From Paraburkholderia fungorum (GTDB taxonomy: Bacteria > Pseudomonadota > Gammaproteobacteria > Burkholderiales > Burkholderiaceae), in NCBI RefSeq assembly GCF_003610895.1, contig NZ_MCAS01000016.1, positions 62,001 through 126,000 on the forward strand: a DNA stretch of 64,000 nt. Reading direction: 5' to 3'. The translations under genes and the position numbers were made by a program. The notes beneath the pieces are model-generated. The model did not search any database. It was not told the origin of the DNA and was given only the letters and a program-made list of their open reading frames with translations. This document shows, in pieces, positions 44,461 to 52,612 of the stretch; positions within the stretch are counted from its first letter, which is position 1, and each line of letters begins with the position of its first letter.

Positions 44461-44835
44461 TCAGACTCCCTTCGACGGATGCTTTACGGCCGTGGTATCG
44501 GCATGGTTGAAGCCGCGCAAATTCGTGCGGGTGATCCGGAAGCGCGACGGGCAGTTCGGGTCGGGACAGGCGACGTCCGCGTCGGTGGTCATCCAGTCGT
44601 TTGGATCGGTTGGGCGTTGTTTGGCCGCAAGCAGCGGCAGCAGGGCAGCCAGCGAATAGATCGAGAACCCCTGCCCGGCGGGCAAATGAAGCATTTCCCC
44701 GCGCAGTTCGAAGAAATCACCGACCTTGGCCCCGCAATACAGGCGCGCGCCTTCGGGCGCGACCACTTCCACGCGCAGGTCGTATAGCGAGAATCCGTGC
44801 TCCGGGTCACCGCTAGCGGATTGGATGAGACTCAT
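44461..44835 (-). CDS. TIGR04076 family protein
   Basis: A 124-residue uncharacterised protein with the family features YDLRVEVVAPEGARLYCGAKVGD, FELRGEMLHLP and FSIYSLAALLPLLAAKQR, plus a C-terminal CPDPNC knuckle. The two cysteines could bind a metal. A GGAGG ribosome-binding site lies 6 nt from the ATG. It lies between a terminator hairpin behind the regulator gene and the aldo/keto reductase. TIGR04076 proteins are often next to aldo/keto reductases; their role is unknown. Confidence 0.85.
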   Translation of the reverse strand: MSLIQSASGDPEHGFSLYDLRVEVVAPEGARLYCGAKVGDFFELRGEMLHLPAGQGFSIYSLAALLPLLAAKQRPTDPNDWMTTDADVACPDPNCPSRFRITRTNLRGFNHADTTAVKHPSKGV

Positions 44836-44856
44836 GCATTCCTCCAGTTAAAAATA

Positions 44857-44880
44857 GGGGATGCGATGCGCCGCATCCCC
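44857..44880 (-). terminator. Intrinsic terminator/attenuator after the cupin-XRE regulator
   Basis: A perfect 9-bp stem GGGGATGCG / CGCATCCCC with a 6-nt loop. On the minus strand it is followed by TATTTTTAA, a clear U-run. It is 1 bp after the regulator stop and 21 bp before the TIGR04076 start, so it separates regulator and reductase transcripts. Confidence 0.8.
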
Positions 44881-44881
44881 C

Positions 44882-45418
44882 TTAAAGGTTGGGCGGCGTC
44901 ACCGACAGGATGATTTCGGTCGGAGCCTGCGAGGCGTTGCGATAGCGGTGCGGCAGGCGCGCGTCGAACGAAATGCTCTCGCCGCCGTTGACCGCGTAGT
45001 CGACCCCCGCGATCTGCGCGACCAGTTCGCCGCGTATCACATAGACGCACTCCGCCGCCGCATGCCCGCGCGGCTCTCCGGCCGACACTTGCCCAGGCTC
45101 CAGAACGGCGCGCAGCACTTCCAGCTGGCCGATGCCGTTCGTCAGCCGCTCGTAACTCACCTGGCCCTTCGGCGCGGTGAGCATGGCGCGCTGGCCCGGA
45201 CGGGTTACGCAAACCGACAGTTCGGCCGGGTCCGCAAAGAGCGAAACCACCGACTCGCCGAACACCGCAGCCAGGCGGCGCATCGTCTCGAGGCTCGGAT
45301 CGGTGACCGAGCGCTCTATCTGGCTGAGCAACGTGGCCGATACGCCTGCCTGACCTGCCAGCTCCCGCAATGACAGACCGTGTGCGCTGCGCAACTCCTT
45401 CAATCGTTCTCCGATCAC
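44882..45418 (-). CDS. XRE-family regulator with C-terminal cupin domain
   Basis: A 178-residue regulator. The N-terminal HTH is GERLKELRSAHGLSLRELA with SATLLSQIERS, and a small C-terminal cupin follows (GHAAAECVYVIRGELVAQI; ARLPHRYRN). The GTG at 45418 is chosen because a GAGG ribosome-binding site lies about 8 nt upstream; longer in-frame extensions run into promoter repeats. It is divergent from the DUF3311/symporter/porin genes. GTGTGCA-type repeats occur on both sides of the intergenic region, suggesting it controls itself and the transporter. Ligand unknown. Confidence 0.85.
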   Translation of the reverse strand: MIGERLKELRSAHGLSLRELAGQAGVSATLLSQIERSVTDPSLETMRRLAAVFGESVVSLFADPAELSVCVTRPGQRAMLTAPKGQVSYERLTNGIGQLEVLRAVLEPGQVSAGEPRGHAAAECVYVIRGELVAQIAGVDYAVNGGESISFDARLPHRYRNASQAPTEIILSVTPPNL

Positions 45419-45435
45419 TTTTCTGGACCTCGTTG

Positions 45436-45632
45436 GTGTGCTGCCAACCTGATCTGTGTGACGCACTTTATATAGTGTGACTGCACACGTCAAGCGGCTT
45501 AAATGAACTTGATGCCGGTATTCTAAGCTGGAATGGCTGGTTTATCCATCGGAATATAAGGGAAAGTAGCTAGGGCGTCAGGGCGATTTTATTTTTTCCA
45601 CGCTTGAGTTTGTGTGCATCTTGGGTGCACAC
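45436..45632. promoter_or_regulatory. GTGTGCA operator cluster between cupin-XRE and transporter genes
   Basis: A perfect inverted repeat GTGTGCA-N7-TGCACAC is at 45612-45632, 42 bp before the DUF3311 start. On the regulator side GTGTG-ACTG-CACAC is at 45475-45488, a direct GTGTGAC copy is at 45456, and GTGTGCTG is at 45436. The shared motif on both promoters points to the adjacent regulator as ligand-responsive binder; inferred. Confidence 0.55.
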
Positions 45633-45673
45633 TTTCACCGTCATTTGTGCAGTCCAACTCTACAGGAGTCGTC

Positions 45674-45955
45674 ATGTCGCACACCGCCCCGAAGCCGGGC
45701 GCAACCAGAAGTCACTGGTACCGCTGGCTGCTTGTCATTCCCTTTCTCTGGCAGGCCGGTCTCGCGCCGGCCGTGAACGACGTCGCGCTCACACCGTTCG
45801 GTGTGCCGTTCCCGATGTTCTGGCAGATGACGGGCATCGTCGTGACGAGCCTCGTGATCGGACTGGTGTTCCGCCTGGACCGGCTCGCGGGTGTCGAGGA
45901 AGAAGAGGCCGCGTTTCTGGTGGCGACGTCGGAACCTCTCGGAGAACAGCAATGA
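45674..45955 (+). CDS. DUF3311 membrane protein, symporter partner
   Basis: A 93-residue protein with two membrane helices, about residues 18-35 (WLLVIPFLWQAGLAPAVN) and 45-68 (FPMFWQMTGIVVTSLVIGLVF), and an acidic cytoplasmic tail. DUF3311 genes regularly precede sodium:solute symporters, and the stop overlaps the symporter start (ATGA). It is probably a small accessory subunit for stability or assembly of the transporter. The ATG at 45674 has an AGGAG ribosome-binding site. Confidence 0.88.
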   Translation: MSHTAPKPGATRSHWYRWLLVIPFLWQAGLAPAVNDVALTPFGVPFPMFWQMTGIVVTSLVIGLVFRLDRLAGVEEEEAAFLVATSEPLGEQQ

Positions 45956-47463
45956 AACTCTCGATCGTTCTGGTCATTCTGCTTGCGACGGTGTTCGGCG
46001 CGATCAGTTATGGGCGCCGGACCCGGCGCGGGTCGGCGCTGGCGGAGTGGGCGGTCGGCGGACGCAGCCTGGGCACACTGATCTTCTGGTTCATCAATGC
46101 CGGCGAGGTGTACACGACCTTCGCCGTGCTCGGAATTTCCGGCTACGCCTGGGCGCTGGGGGCGCCGGCCTATCTGGCGTTCTGTTCGGTGTCGCTGAGC
46201 TATGCGGTCGGCTACTGGCTGATGCCCAAAATCTGGCGCGCGGGCCGTCTGGGCAAGCTGGTCACGCAAGCCGACTATTTCGCCGCCAGGTATGACGCGC
46301 GCTGGCTCGGCGTATTGACCGGCGTGATCGGCGTCGCGTCGCTGGTCGTCTACGTCGAGATACAGATGGTGGGGCTGGGGCTGATCGTGCAGTTGGCGCT
46401 CGGCGGCGTGATCTCGACGGCGATGGCGACCGTGGTCGCGGGCTTGCTGATGATCGCGTTCGTGTTCGTCGCGGGCATCCGCTCGGCCGCATTCGCCGCC
46501 GGCGTGAAGGATGTCCTGATGATCGTCGTCGTGATTCTGCTCAGCGCGACGGTGGCGAGCAAGGTCGGCGCTGCCTCGCTGCTGGATCTGTTCGGTATGG
46601 CGCAGGCGCGGCACCCGGGGATCGGCAAGTTTCCCGGCCTCGATCCGACTTCGCCAACTACCGCCATCTGGCTGATGACGTCCGCGATCAACCTCGCGCT
46701 CGGCAACTGGGTGTTCCCGCATCTGTTCCAGATGTCTTACTCGGCGCATAGCGCAACCGCAATTCGACGCAATGCGATCTGGCAACCGCTGTATTCGCTC
46801 GCGTACTTCTTCATCATCCTGCTCGGTATCGGGGCGCTGCTCGCCGATACGCATCCGCCCGGCGGAAATCTCAACGGTGCGTTGCTGCAATTCGTCTCCG
46901 AAAGGTATCCGGCCTGGACCGTGGGTCTGGTTGCGGGGACCGGCTCGCTGCTGGCGCTCGCGCCGGGCGCGCTGCTGTTGCTGACTGCGGGGTCGATCTT
47001 TACTCGCAATATTGTGCAGCCCTTCAAGCCCGATCTCTCCGAGCGTGCCTCGTTGATCCTGTCGCGTGGCTCACTGGTGGCGTTCACGGCCGCCGCGGTG
47101 TACCTGTCGATCAGTCAGAAGGGCTCGCTCGTGTCGATTCTGTTCGCCGCGTATTCGGCGATCGGCATGCTTGCCCCGGCCGTGTTCCTTGGCTTCCTGT
47201 GGCGGCGCACCAGCGCACTCGGCGTGCTCGCAGGCCTGATCACGGGATTCACTGCATTGCTGGCGCCCTTTGCGGCGCACTACTGGGCCACGGTATTGCC
47301 CGAGTGGGAGCCGGGCCTGATCGCCATGGCGATCAATGCGCTCACCGTGGTTCTTGTCAGCCTGGCGACGCCGGCGCCGTCGCGTATTGCCGTCTCGCAT
47401 GGTCTGCTGGAAACCGATCTCCGGGTCAATCCGCTGGCTGCCGATCGCGAACTCGGCGTCTGA
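45952..47463 (+). CDS. Sodium:solute symporter family transporter
   Basis: A 503-residue SSS-family carrier with about 13 membrane helices. EWAVGGRSLGTLIFWFINAGEVYTTF is the conserved N-terminal region, and TSAINLALGNWVFPHLFQMSY and SIFTRNI are core segments. Members import organic acids, sugars, nucleobases or amino acids with Na+. It is coupled to the DUF3311 gene, followed by a porin 111 bp downstream, and divergent from a cupin-XRE regulator. That makes a complete outer- and inner-membrane uptake unit for an unidentified solute. Confidence 0.92.
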   Translation: MKLSIVLVILLATVFGAISYGRRTRRGSALAEWAVGGRSLGTLIFWFINAGEVYTTFAVLGISGYAWALGAPAYLAFCSVSLSYAVGYWLMPKIWRAGRLGKLVTQADYFAARYDARWLGVLTGVIGVASLVVYVEIQMVGLGLIVQLALGGVISTAMATVVAGLLMIAFVFVAGIRSAAFAAGVKDVLMIVVVILLSATVASKVGAASLLDLFGMAQARHPGIGKFPGLDPTSPTTAIWLMTSAINLALGNWVFPHLFQMSYSAHSATAIRRNAIWQPLYSLAYFFIILLGIGALLADTHPPGGNLNGALLQFVSERYPAWTVGLVAGTGSLLALAPGALLLLTAGSIFTRNIVQPFKPDLSERASLILSRGSLVAFTAAAVYLSISQKGSLVSILFAAYSAIGMLAPAVFLGFLWRRTSALGVLAGLITGFTALLAPFAAHYWATVLPEWEPGLIAMAINALTVVLVSLATPAPSRIAVSHGLLETDLRVNPLAADRELGV

Positions 47464-47574
47464 TCGGACGGGCGCCACCACGTTGTTTCGATCTTCTCGT
47501 GCAAGCGGCGTCGAACCGGATGGTCCGGTGCGGCTTGCCATTACCTCATTGTGTCCTTTAGCGGAGTGAAAAAA

Positions 47575-48780
47575 GTGAAAAAAAGCGCCATATGCATCGC
47601 AGTCCTGATGGTGTTCCCGGCATTGGCTCTCGCGCAGAACAGTGTCACGCTGTACGGCATGCTCGACGCGGGGCTGACGCTGGTGAACAATACCGGGAAA
47701 GGGCGGGTCGTCGAAACGGACGTCTGCGGCCCGCCGGGTTGCAACCGCTGGGGTCTCAAAGGCACAGAGGATCTGGGCGGCGGCACCGCGGCGATCTTCA
47801 CGCTCGAGAACGGCTTCAATATCCAGAACGGCCACCTCGGTCAGGGCGGCACCGAGTTCGGCCGCCAGGCGTTTGTCGGATTCACCAATGCCGCGTACGG
47901 CACGCTGACCTTGGGGCGGCAGTACGACTCATTGTCGGAAACCGTCGGGTATTTTCCGTCGAGCAATAACTTCGCGACCGGCTACGGCTCGCATTTCGGC
48001 GACCTCGACAATCTCAACCAGTCGATCCGTATCAACAACGCGGTCAAATATGTGAGTCCGGTCTGGAAGGGCCTGCAGCTCAATGGCATGTTCAGTTTTG
48101 GCGGACAGGCCGGAAACTTCGCGACGAACCGGACGTGGGCGCTCGGCGCGCTGTATACGAACGGCCCTGTCTCGATGGCGGCCGGCTATCTCGACATCAA
48201 CAACCCGGCGACGAAGCCGGACGGAACCGGCGGCGTGTACGCGTCGAACGGCAACTACGTTGGATCCTTGAATCAGTACGTAGGCCTGCAGGACGCCGTC
48301 GCAATGAAGGTTTTCGCGGCCGGCGGATCGTACACGATCGGTCATGCGCAGTTGGGCCTGGTTTATTCGCATACCGAATTGAAGGACAGCCAGTACTTCG
48401 TGGTGAACGGTTTCTCGGGGGCGGGTGCCGGCAGCGACTTCAAGCTCGACAGCTACGAAGCGACCATGACCTACAACATTACGCCGGCCCTGCTGGTTGG
48501 CGGTGCGTACATCTACAACGCGGGCAAGGCCGGCTACCAGGGGCTGAAGCCGAACTGGCAGCAAATCAATCTCGGCGGCAGTTATGCGCTTTCGAAACGC
48601 ACCAGTTTCTACGGCGTGGCGATGTACCAGAAGGCGGGCGGCGACGGCATTGCGCCGGTGTTCAACGCGGACGGCGGCGTCATCGGGCGAACCGCCATCG
48701 CGGAGATTCCGGGTGCCGGCTACGATTCGAGCAGCAGCAAGCAGCTTCTGTTCAGCGTCGGCATCACCCACAAGTTCTGA
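47575..48780 (+). CDS. Gram-negative porin
   Basis: A 401-residue outer-membrane porin starting at a GTG at 47575, with a GGAG ribosome-binding site 8 nt upstream; earlier in-frame GTG codons exist at 47551 and 47566. The signal peptide ends LALAQ near residue 20. The mature start NSVTLYGMLDAGLTLVNN, the GLKGTEDLGGG block and the terminal HKF are typical. One CGPPGC pair in the first loop region is unusual for this family and may form a disulfide. It lies downstream of the symporter, likely the outer-membrane entry for the same solute (inference). Confidence 0.9.
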   Translation: MKKSAICIAVLMVFPALALAQNSVTLYGMLDAGLTLVNNTGKGRVVETDVCGPPGCNRWGLKGTEDLGGGTAAIFTLENGFNIQNGHLGQGGTEFGRQAFVGFTNAAYGTLTLGRQYDSLSETVGYFPSSNNFATGYGSHFGDLDNLNQSIRINNAVKYVSPVWKGLQLNGMFSFGGQAGNFATNRTWALGALYTNGPVSMAAGYLDINNPATKPDGTGGVYASNGNYVGSLNQYVGLQDAVAMKVFAAGGSYTIGHAQLGLVYSHTELKDSQYFVVNGFSGAGAGSDFKLDSYEATMTYNITPALLVGGAYIYNAGKAGYQGLKPNWQQINLGGSYALSKRTSFYGVAMYQKAGGDGIAPVFNADGGVIGRTAIAEIPGAGYDSSSSKQLLFSVGITHKF

Positions 48781-48796
48781 TTTTCGTTTGAACCTC

Positions 48797-48817
48797 GGAG
48801 TCCCGGGTCCGGGCTCC
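48797..48817. terminator. Weak stem-loop between convergent porin and LysR genes
   Basis: GGAG-(T)-CCCGG pairs with CCGGGCTCC, with a bulged T and a very tight loop, 17 bp after the porin stop and 11 bp before the LysR stop. Possible bidirectional terminator; weak. Confidence 0.35.
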
Positions 48818-48827
48818 GGGTGTGGAG

Positions 48828-49820
48828 TCAGCCGGGCATGGTCCCGGAGTGGGTCTCGATGGTGTGGCCAGCGCCCGGACCCACGCGCCGTAGGCACTCC
48901 AGAAAGAGTCCCACCGCCGGCGAGAGCGGGCGGTCCTTGCGAACCGAGAAGCCTACGTCGCCAAAGCAAGGCATCCCGTCGACCGGCAGGATCTGCAGAC
49001 AACCAAGATTGGCAAGCTGTTGCGCGGCAGTGGAGGGCAGCAGCGCGACGCGAGGCGTGCGCGACATGATGCCGAGGTTTGTGAGCAGGGACAGCGATTC
49101 GACGACGTCTTGCGGCAACGGCAAACCGGCGGCATGAAACAGCGTCTCGGCAGTGGCCCGGAAAGGGGACTCGGTGTTCGGCAGGATCCACGGCCCGTCG
49201 ATCAGTTGTCGGAGCGTCATGCGCTCACCTGCGCCGAAGCGCTGAGCCGGGCCGGCGACGATGCACAGGCCTTCTTCGAGCAGGGGATGGTGACTCAACA
49301 GAAACGCTTGCGCGACAGGCCAATCCGCCTCAGGCAAGCGGCCGACCACGACATCGAGTTCGGACGTTGCCAGCGCGGGGAAAAGCTGTGCGGTCGGTCC
49401 TTCACGCACGACGACACGCACCTGCGGCGCGCTCTCCTTGAGCAGTACGATTGCGTCCGGAACGAGTTGCGCGGCGGCGGAGATCAAGGTGCCGACCATG
49501 ACTTGTCCGCCCGTGCCCATGCGAAATTCGTCCAGCGTGTCCGTCAGACACCGCATCTGCGCCAGTAGCGAAACGACATGCGGACTGAGAAGTTCGGCGA
49601 GTTCAGTGGGGATCACGCCGCGACTCGAGCGCTGGAACAGCGGCACCTCGAAGCAGGCTTCCAGTTCCTGGACGATTTTGGTGACGGCGGACTGCGTCAA
49701 CCGCATCTCGTTTGCTGCGCCGACAAAGGAGCGGACCCGCAGAATGCTCTCGAAGACCGACAACTGATTGAGCGTCAGCTTGCGCGTGAGGGACAGCTGG
49801 CTTATCGACCGATGATGCAT
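48828..49820 (-). CDS. LysR-family transcriptional regulator (kyn locus)
   Basis: A 330-residue LysR protein. The HTH is LNQLSVFESILRVRSFVGAA with RLTQSAVTKIVQELE, followed by a two-lobe effector domain of the pca/galactose-type (GGQVMVGTLISAAAQLVPDAI). The ATG at 49820 (MHHRSISQL) is the usual-length start; a much longer in-frame extension overlaps kynA and is not credible. It lies 62 bp downstream of kynA on the same strand. It may control kyn genes or the porin/symporter unit; the sequence does not decide. Confidence 0.88.
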   Translation of the reverse strand: MHHRSISQLSLTRKLTLNQLSVFESILRVRSFVGAANEMRLTQSAVTKIVQELEACFEVPLFQRSSRGVIPTELAELLSPHVVSLLAQMRCLTDTLDEFRMGTGGQVMVGTLISAAAQLVPDAIVLLKESAPQVRVVVREGPTAQLFPALATSELDVVVGRLPEADWPVAQAFLLSHHPLLEEGLCIVAGPAQRFGAGERMTLRQLIDGPWILPNTESPFRATAETLFHAAGLPLPQDVVESLSLLTNLGIMSRTPRVALLPSTAAQQLANLGCLQILPVDGMPCFGDVGFSVRKDRPLSPAVGLFLECLRRVGPGAGHTIETHSGTMPG

Positions 49821-49882
49821 GGCAACCTCGACAGACCCACGAACGAGGCGCGCCGGCGGCGCGCTTCGCGACCTGCGGCAAG

Positions 49883-50821
49883 CTACATGCTGGTTCGCAT
49901 CGACCACAGTTCGGGGAAGAAGCGATGATCGACGACATGACGCAACCACTGGACACCGCCTGAGCCTCCGGTCCCCGGTTTGAAGCCGATGATGCGTTCG
50001 ACCGAGACGAAGTGGCGCCACCGGTACTGCGACAGGACGTCCGCGAGGCCGCAGAGCGCTTCGCCGAGCCGATACAGGTCGTGCGTCGGCGACGGGTTGC
50101 CATAGACCTTGAGCCAGGCGCGCTCGACCGATTCGTTCGGCACGTAAGTTTCCGCCCAGTCGCGCGAAAGGGCGCTGCTTTCGATCTGAAAACCACGGCG
50201 CGACAGCAGCGCGATCACGTCGTCGTAAAGGCTTGGCGAATTCAGCGCGGCATCGATCGCCGGCCAGACGTGCGGCACGTTGCGGTGCGCTTGCGCGAGT
50301 CTTGTGCTCTTGTTGCCGAGGATGAACTCGACATGGCGATACATGAACGAGAACTGCCCGGATGCGGTTCCGAGATGGTTGCGGAATTGATTGAAACCTT
50401 CGGTCGTGATGGTGCCGAGTATGTCCCAGGATTGCGTGATGTATTGCGCGAACGCCTTCGCGCGCGCCAGAATCTCCAGCGCTTCGCTTATGCAATCACC
50501 GCGGATCTGTTGTTGCGCGTTGTACAACTCGAAGTGCAATCCCTTGAACAGAAGCTCCTTCACCTGCCCGACGATGATGAAGCACATTTCGTCATAGCCC
50601 TCGCTGCGCGGATGCTGAAGCGCGAGCAGCAGATCGATGGATTCGTAATCGATGTACGGATTGCTCGTGCCCGGGTGATCGACGAGCGGCGCACCCTGGG
50701 TCTCGGCGACCGTGCGCTCGCGGCTCTCGTCGGTACTCAGCGGGATGTCGCGAGGTCGGACGGCCGCGCCGAACACGTCGGCACGAACGGTTTCGGGAAT
50801 GTGCGGGGCGTAGTGCGGCAT
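49883..50821 (-). CDS. kynA: Tryptophan 2,3-dioxygenase
   Basis: A 312-residue heme enzyme opening the indole ring of L-tryptophan to N-formylkynurenine. Family blocks: YIDYESIDLLLALQHPRS, then EMCFIIVGQVKELLFKGLHFEL and SFMYRHVEFILGNKS. RWRHFVSVERIIGFK includes the proximal heme histidine region, and GTGGSGGVQWLR holds the substrate ammonium loop. The ATG at 50821 (MPHYAPHIP) is used. It starts 2 bp after the stop of the formamidase gene, so the two are one operon catalysing successive steps. Kynureninase is not in this window. Confidence 0.96.
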   Translation of the reverse strand: MPHYAPHIPETVRADVFGAAVRPRDIPLSTDESRERTVAETQGAPLVDHPGTSNPYIDYESIDLLLALQHPRSEGYDEMCFIIVGQVKELLFKGLHFELYNAQQQIRGDCISEALEILARAKAFAQYITQSWDILGTITTEGFNQFRNHLGTASGQFSFMYRHVEFILGNKSTRLAQAHRNVPHVWPAIDAALNSPSLYDDVIALLSRRGFQIESSALSRDWAETYVPNESVERAWLKVYGNPSPTHDLYRLGEALCGLADVLSQYRWRHFVSVERIIGFKPGTGGSGGVQWLRHVVDHRFFPELWSMRTSM

Positions 50822-50823
50822 GT

Positions 50824-51687
50824 TCAGAATCCTTGAGTTGAATCGACCAGCGCGCGAACCGCCTGGCCAAGACCGGTGGTCCGATCGCCGAGGTCGAGCG
50901 CGATGTCGAAATGATTGCGGTGACCGACCTCGATGCATGTCACCTGCCGATCCCGCTCACGCAGCAGATCGGCGAAGCGCTGGCTTTGCCATTTGAATTG
51001 CGCAGTCTCGATGCCGCCCCACGCAACCACGGCGCTGGGAAAATCCGCCAAGGGGAAGTAGACGGGACTCAAATCGATCGCGTCGTTTCTGGTGAGGCCG
51101 ACTGCCTGGTTGATGCTGGTCTGAACCAGAGGTTCGAGCTCGAAAATTCCCGAGAGCAGCACCGCGCCCTTGATCAGCCGGCGCGTTTGCGCGGCGCTCC
51201 CCAACCGCAGTGTTGCCATTGCCGCCAGATGGGCGCCCGCGGAACTGCCGGCCACCACCACGCGGTTCGGATCGAAGCCCAGCATTGCATGGCGCGCGTG
51301 CAGCCATTCGATAGCCGTGACGCATTGCCGGACCATTTCGTGAACGCTCGCGTGCGGCGCAAGCGTGTAGTCGATCGAGCAGAATGCGGCACCCTGCTCG
51401 ATGAACCCGTTTGCGGCGAAACAGGATTCGTCTTTCGATAGCTCCTGCCAGTATCCGCCATGGATATACACGACGAGCGGCGCGTTCGCTTGCGAAGCAG
51501 GGAAGAAGTCCAGACGCTCGGCTGGCGCAGACCCGTAGGGCAGGTTGCGTTCGCAGTGCAGCGTGGCGTAAGCGCGTTCGCTGCCTGAACGGTATTCGGC
51601 AATGAACGCCGAATAGTCGCCGCCCGTGCAGGAGCTTGGCGAGTACCCGATTTCGAGTGCGGAAGCGTCAAGCGAACGCCATGACAT
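50824..51687 (-). CDS. Serine-hydrolase type N-formylkynurenine formamidase
   Basis: A 287-residue alpha/beta hydrolase. The oxyanion motif HGGYW is at 76-80 and the nucleophile elbow GSSAG at 147-151 gives Ser149. The C-terminal VGHRNHFD supplies the catalytic His. This is the animal/yeast-type arylformamidase fold (HGGYW), not the metal-dependent bacterial KynB fold usual in kyn operons. Immediate coupling to kynA (2-bp gap) makes hydrolysis of N-formylkynurenine to kynurenine and formate very likely. It is divergent from the Lrp-type regulator. Confidence 0.85.
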   Translation of the reverse strand: MSWRSLDASALEIGYSPSSCTGGDYSAFIAEYRSGSERAYATLHCERNLPYGSAPAERLDFFPASQANAPLVVYIHGGYWQELSKDESCFAANGFIEQGAAFCSIDYTLAPHASVHEMVRQCVTAIEWLHARHAMLGFDPNRVVVAGSSAGAHLAAMATLRLGSAAQTRRLIKGAVLLSGIFELEPLVQTSINQAVGLTRNDAIDLSPVYFPLADFPSAVVAWGGIETAQFKWQSQRFADLLRERDRQVTCIEVGHRNHFDIALDLGDRTTGLGQAVRALVDSTQGF

Positions 51688-51746
51688 GCGTGTCTCCGGT
51701 TAGCTGTTGATGTTGCGGTTATGGAGGTTATGATATCGAGCGATAG

Positions 51747-51772
51747 GCGGTAAATATTTGCAGAATATTGCC
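51747..51772. promoter_or_regulatory. AT-rich inverted repeat in the kyn/Lrp divergent promoter
   Basis: A dyad around AAATATT-TGCAG-AATATT flanked by GGCG/TGCC lies in the 129-bp spacer between the formamidase and Lrp genes. It is AT-rich in a GC-rich genome and suits an Lrp-type site. Inferred operator for the adjacent regulator. Confidence 0.4.
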
Positions 51773-51816
51773 TGTAGACGTCGAATGTGGATAAACGCTA
51801 ACAAACATGGCGCTAT

Positions 51817-52317
51817 ATGAGAGAAAATTTAATCGACTCCTTGTCCGCGACCGATCGCACGATACTCGACGCGCTTCAACGTGACGGCAGACACACCAGT
51901 GCCGAGCTCGGTGAGCTCGTGCACATGTCGCATTCGCCGGTCTGGCGGCGGATCAAGAAGTTCGAGGAGGAGGGCGTCATCTCCGGCTACCGGGCCTCCC
52001 TCGACCGGCAAAAGCTCGGATACACGACGCTGGCATTCGTGTCGATCGTGATCGACCGGCACGACGAGAAGACGGCGATTCGCTTCACCGATGCGGTGCG
52101 GTTGATCCCCGAAATCGTGTCGTGTCACGGCGTTTCAGGGCCCGAGGATTTCATGCTGATCGTCATCACGCGCGACCTCGAAGATTACTCGCGGATCCTG
52201 GTGCAAAAGCTGCGCAATCTGCCCGGCGTGGCCGGCTTGCGCACCAGCTTCTCACTGATACCGATCAAGGAGAACTTCTCGTTCTTCATCGATCTTGGGC
52301 AAGGCGGTGGGTTGTAG
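51817..52317 (+). CDS. Lrp/AsnC-family regulator (KynR-like)
   Basis: A 166-residue regulator. The N-terminal HTH is LSATDRTILDALQRDGRHTS with SHSPVWRRIKKFEEEGVISG. The C-terminal RAM ligand domain has FVSIVIDRHDEK, VSGPEDFMLIV and TSFSLIPIKE. It is divergent from the formamidase-kynA operon. Established: KynR, an Lrp-type protein, activates kyn genes in Pseudomonas in response to kynurenine. The gene likely does the same here and may also act on the ABC transporter genes that start 295 bp downstream. Confidence 0.9.
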   Translation: MRENLIDSLSATDRTILDALQRDGRHTSAELGELVHMSHSPVWRRIKKFEEEGVISGYRASLDRQKLGYTTLAFVSIVIDRHDEKTAIRFTDAVRLIPEIVSCHGVSGPEDFMLIVITRDLEDYSRILVQKLRNLPGVAGLRTSFSLIPIKENFSFFIDLGQGGGL

Positions 52318-52612
52318 GCGCGCTATAGATGTGAGCGTTACCGCCACGCCTGCCGCGCGTGGCTGGACAGCTAGTCGTTTACTCGGTCATCCCTGCGCCC
52401 GTACCGCTGTATTGTGCGTTTTGCCGCGTACGGCATGCGGCATTCCGCATCTTTAGGCTGCACCTAATCCCCGCTTTCGCACAATCAAATTCCAGCCTGT
52501 TTTTGGTGTCGGCAACCTGCGCTCTACCTCGTGAACAAACGCGAGGCGACACCCAGGAACGATAGCTGAGACCTGTTCGTTCCTGCATCGAAGCCTGCTC
52601 TTGGAGATGGTT

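Noticed and set aside
49821..50495. Long N-terminal extension of the LysR protein into kynA
   Set aside because: It would overlap most of kynA and gives Arg/Ala-rich sequence; LysR proteins start at the HTH, matched by the ATG at 49820.
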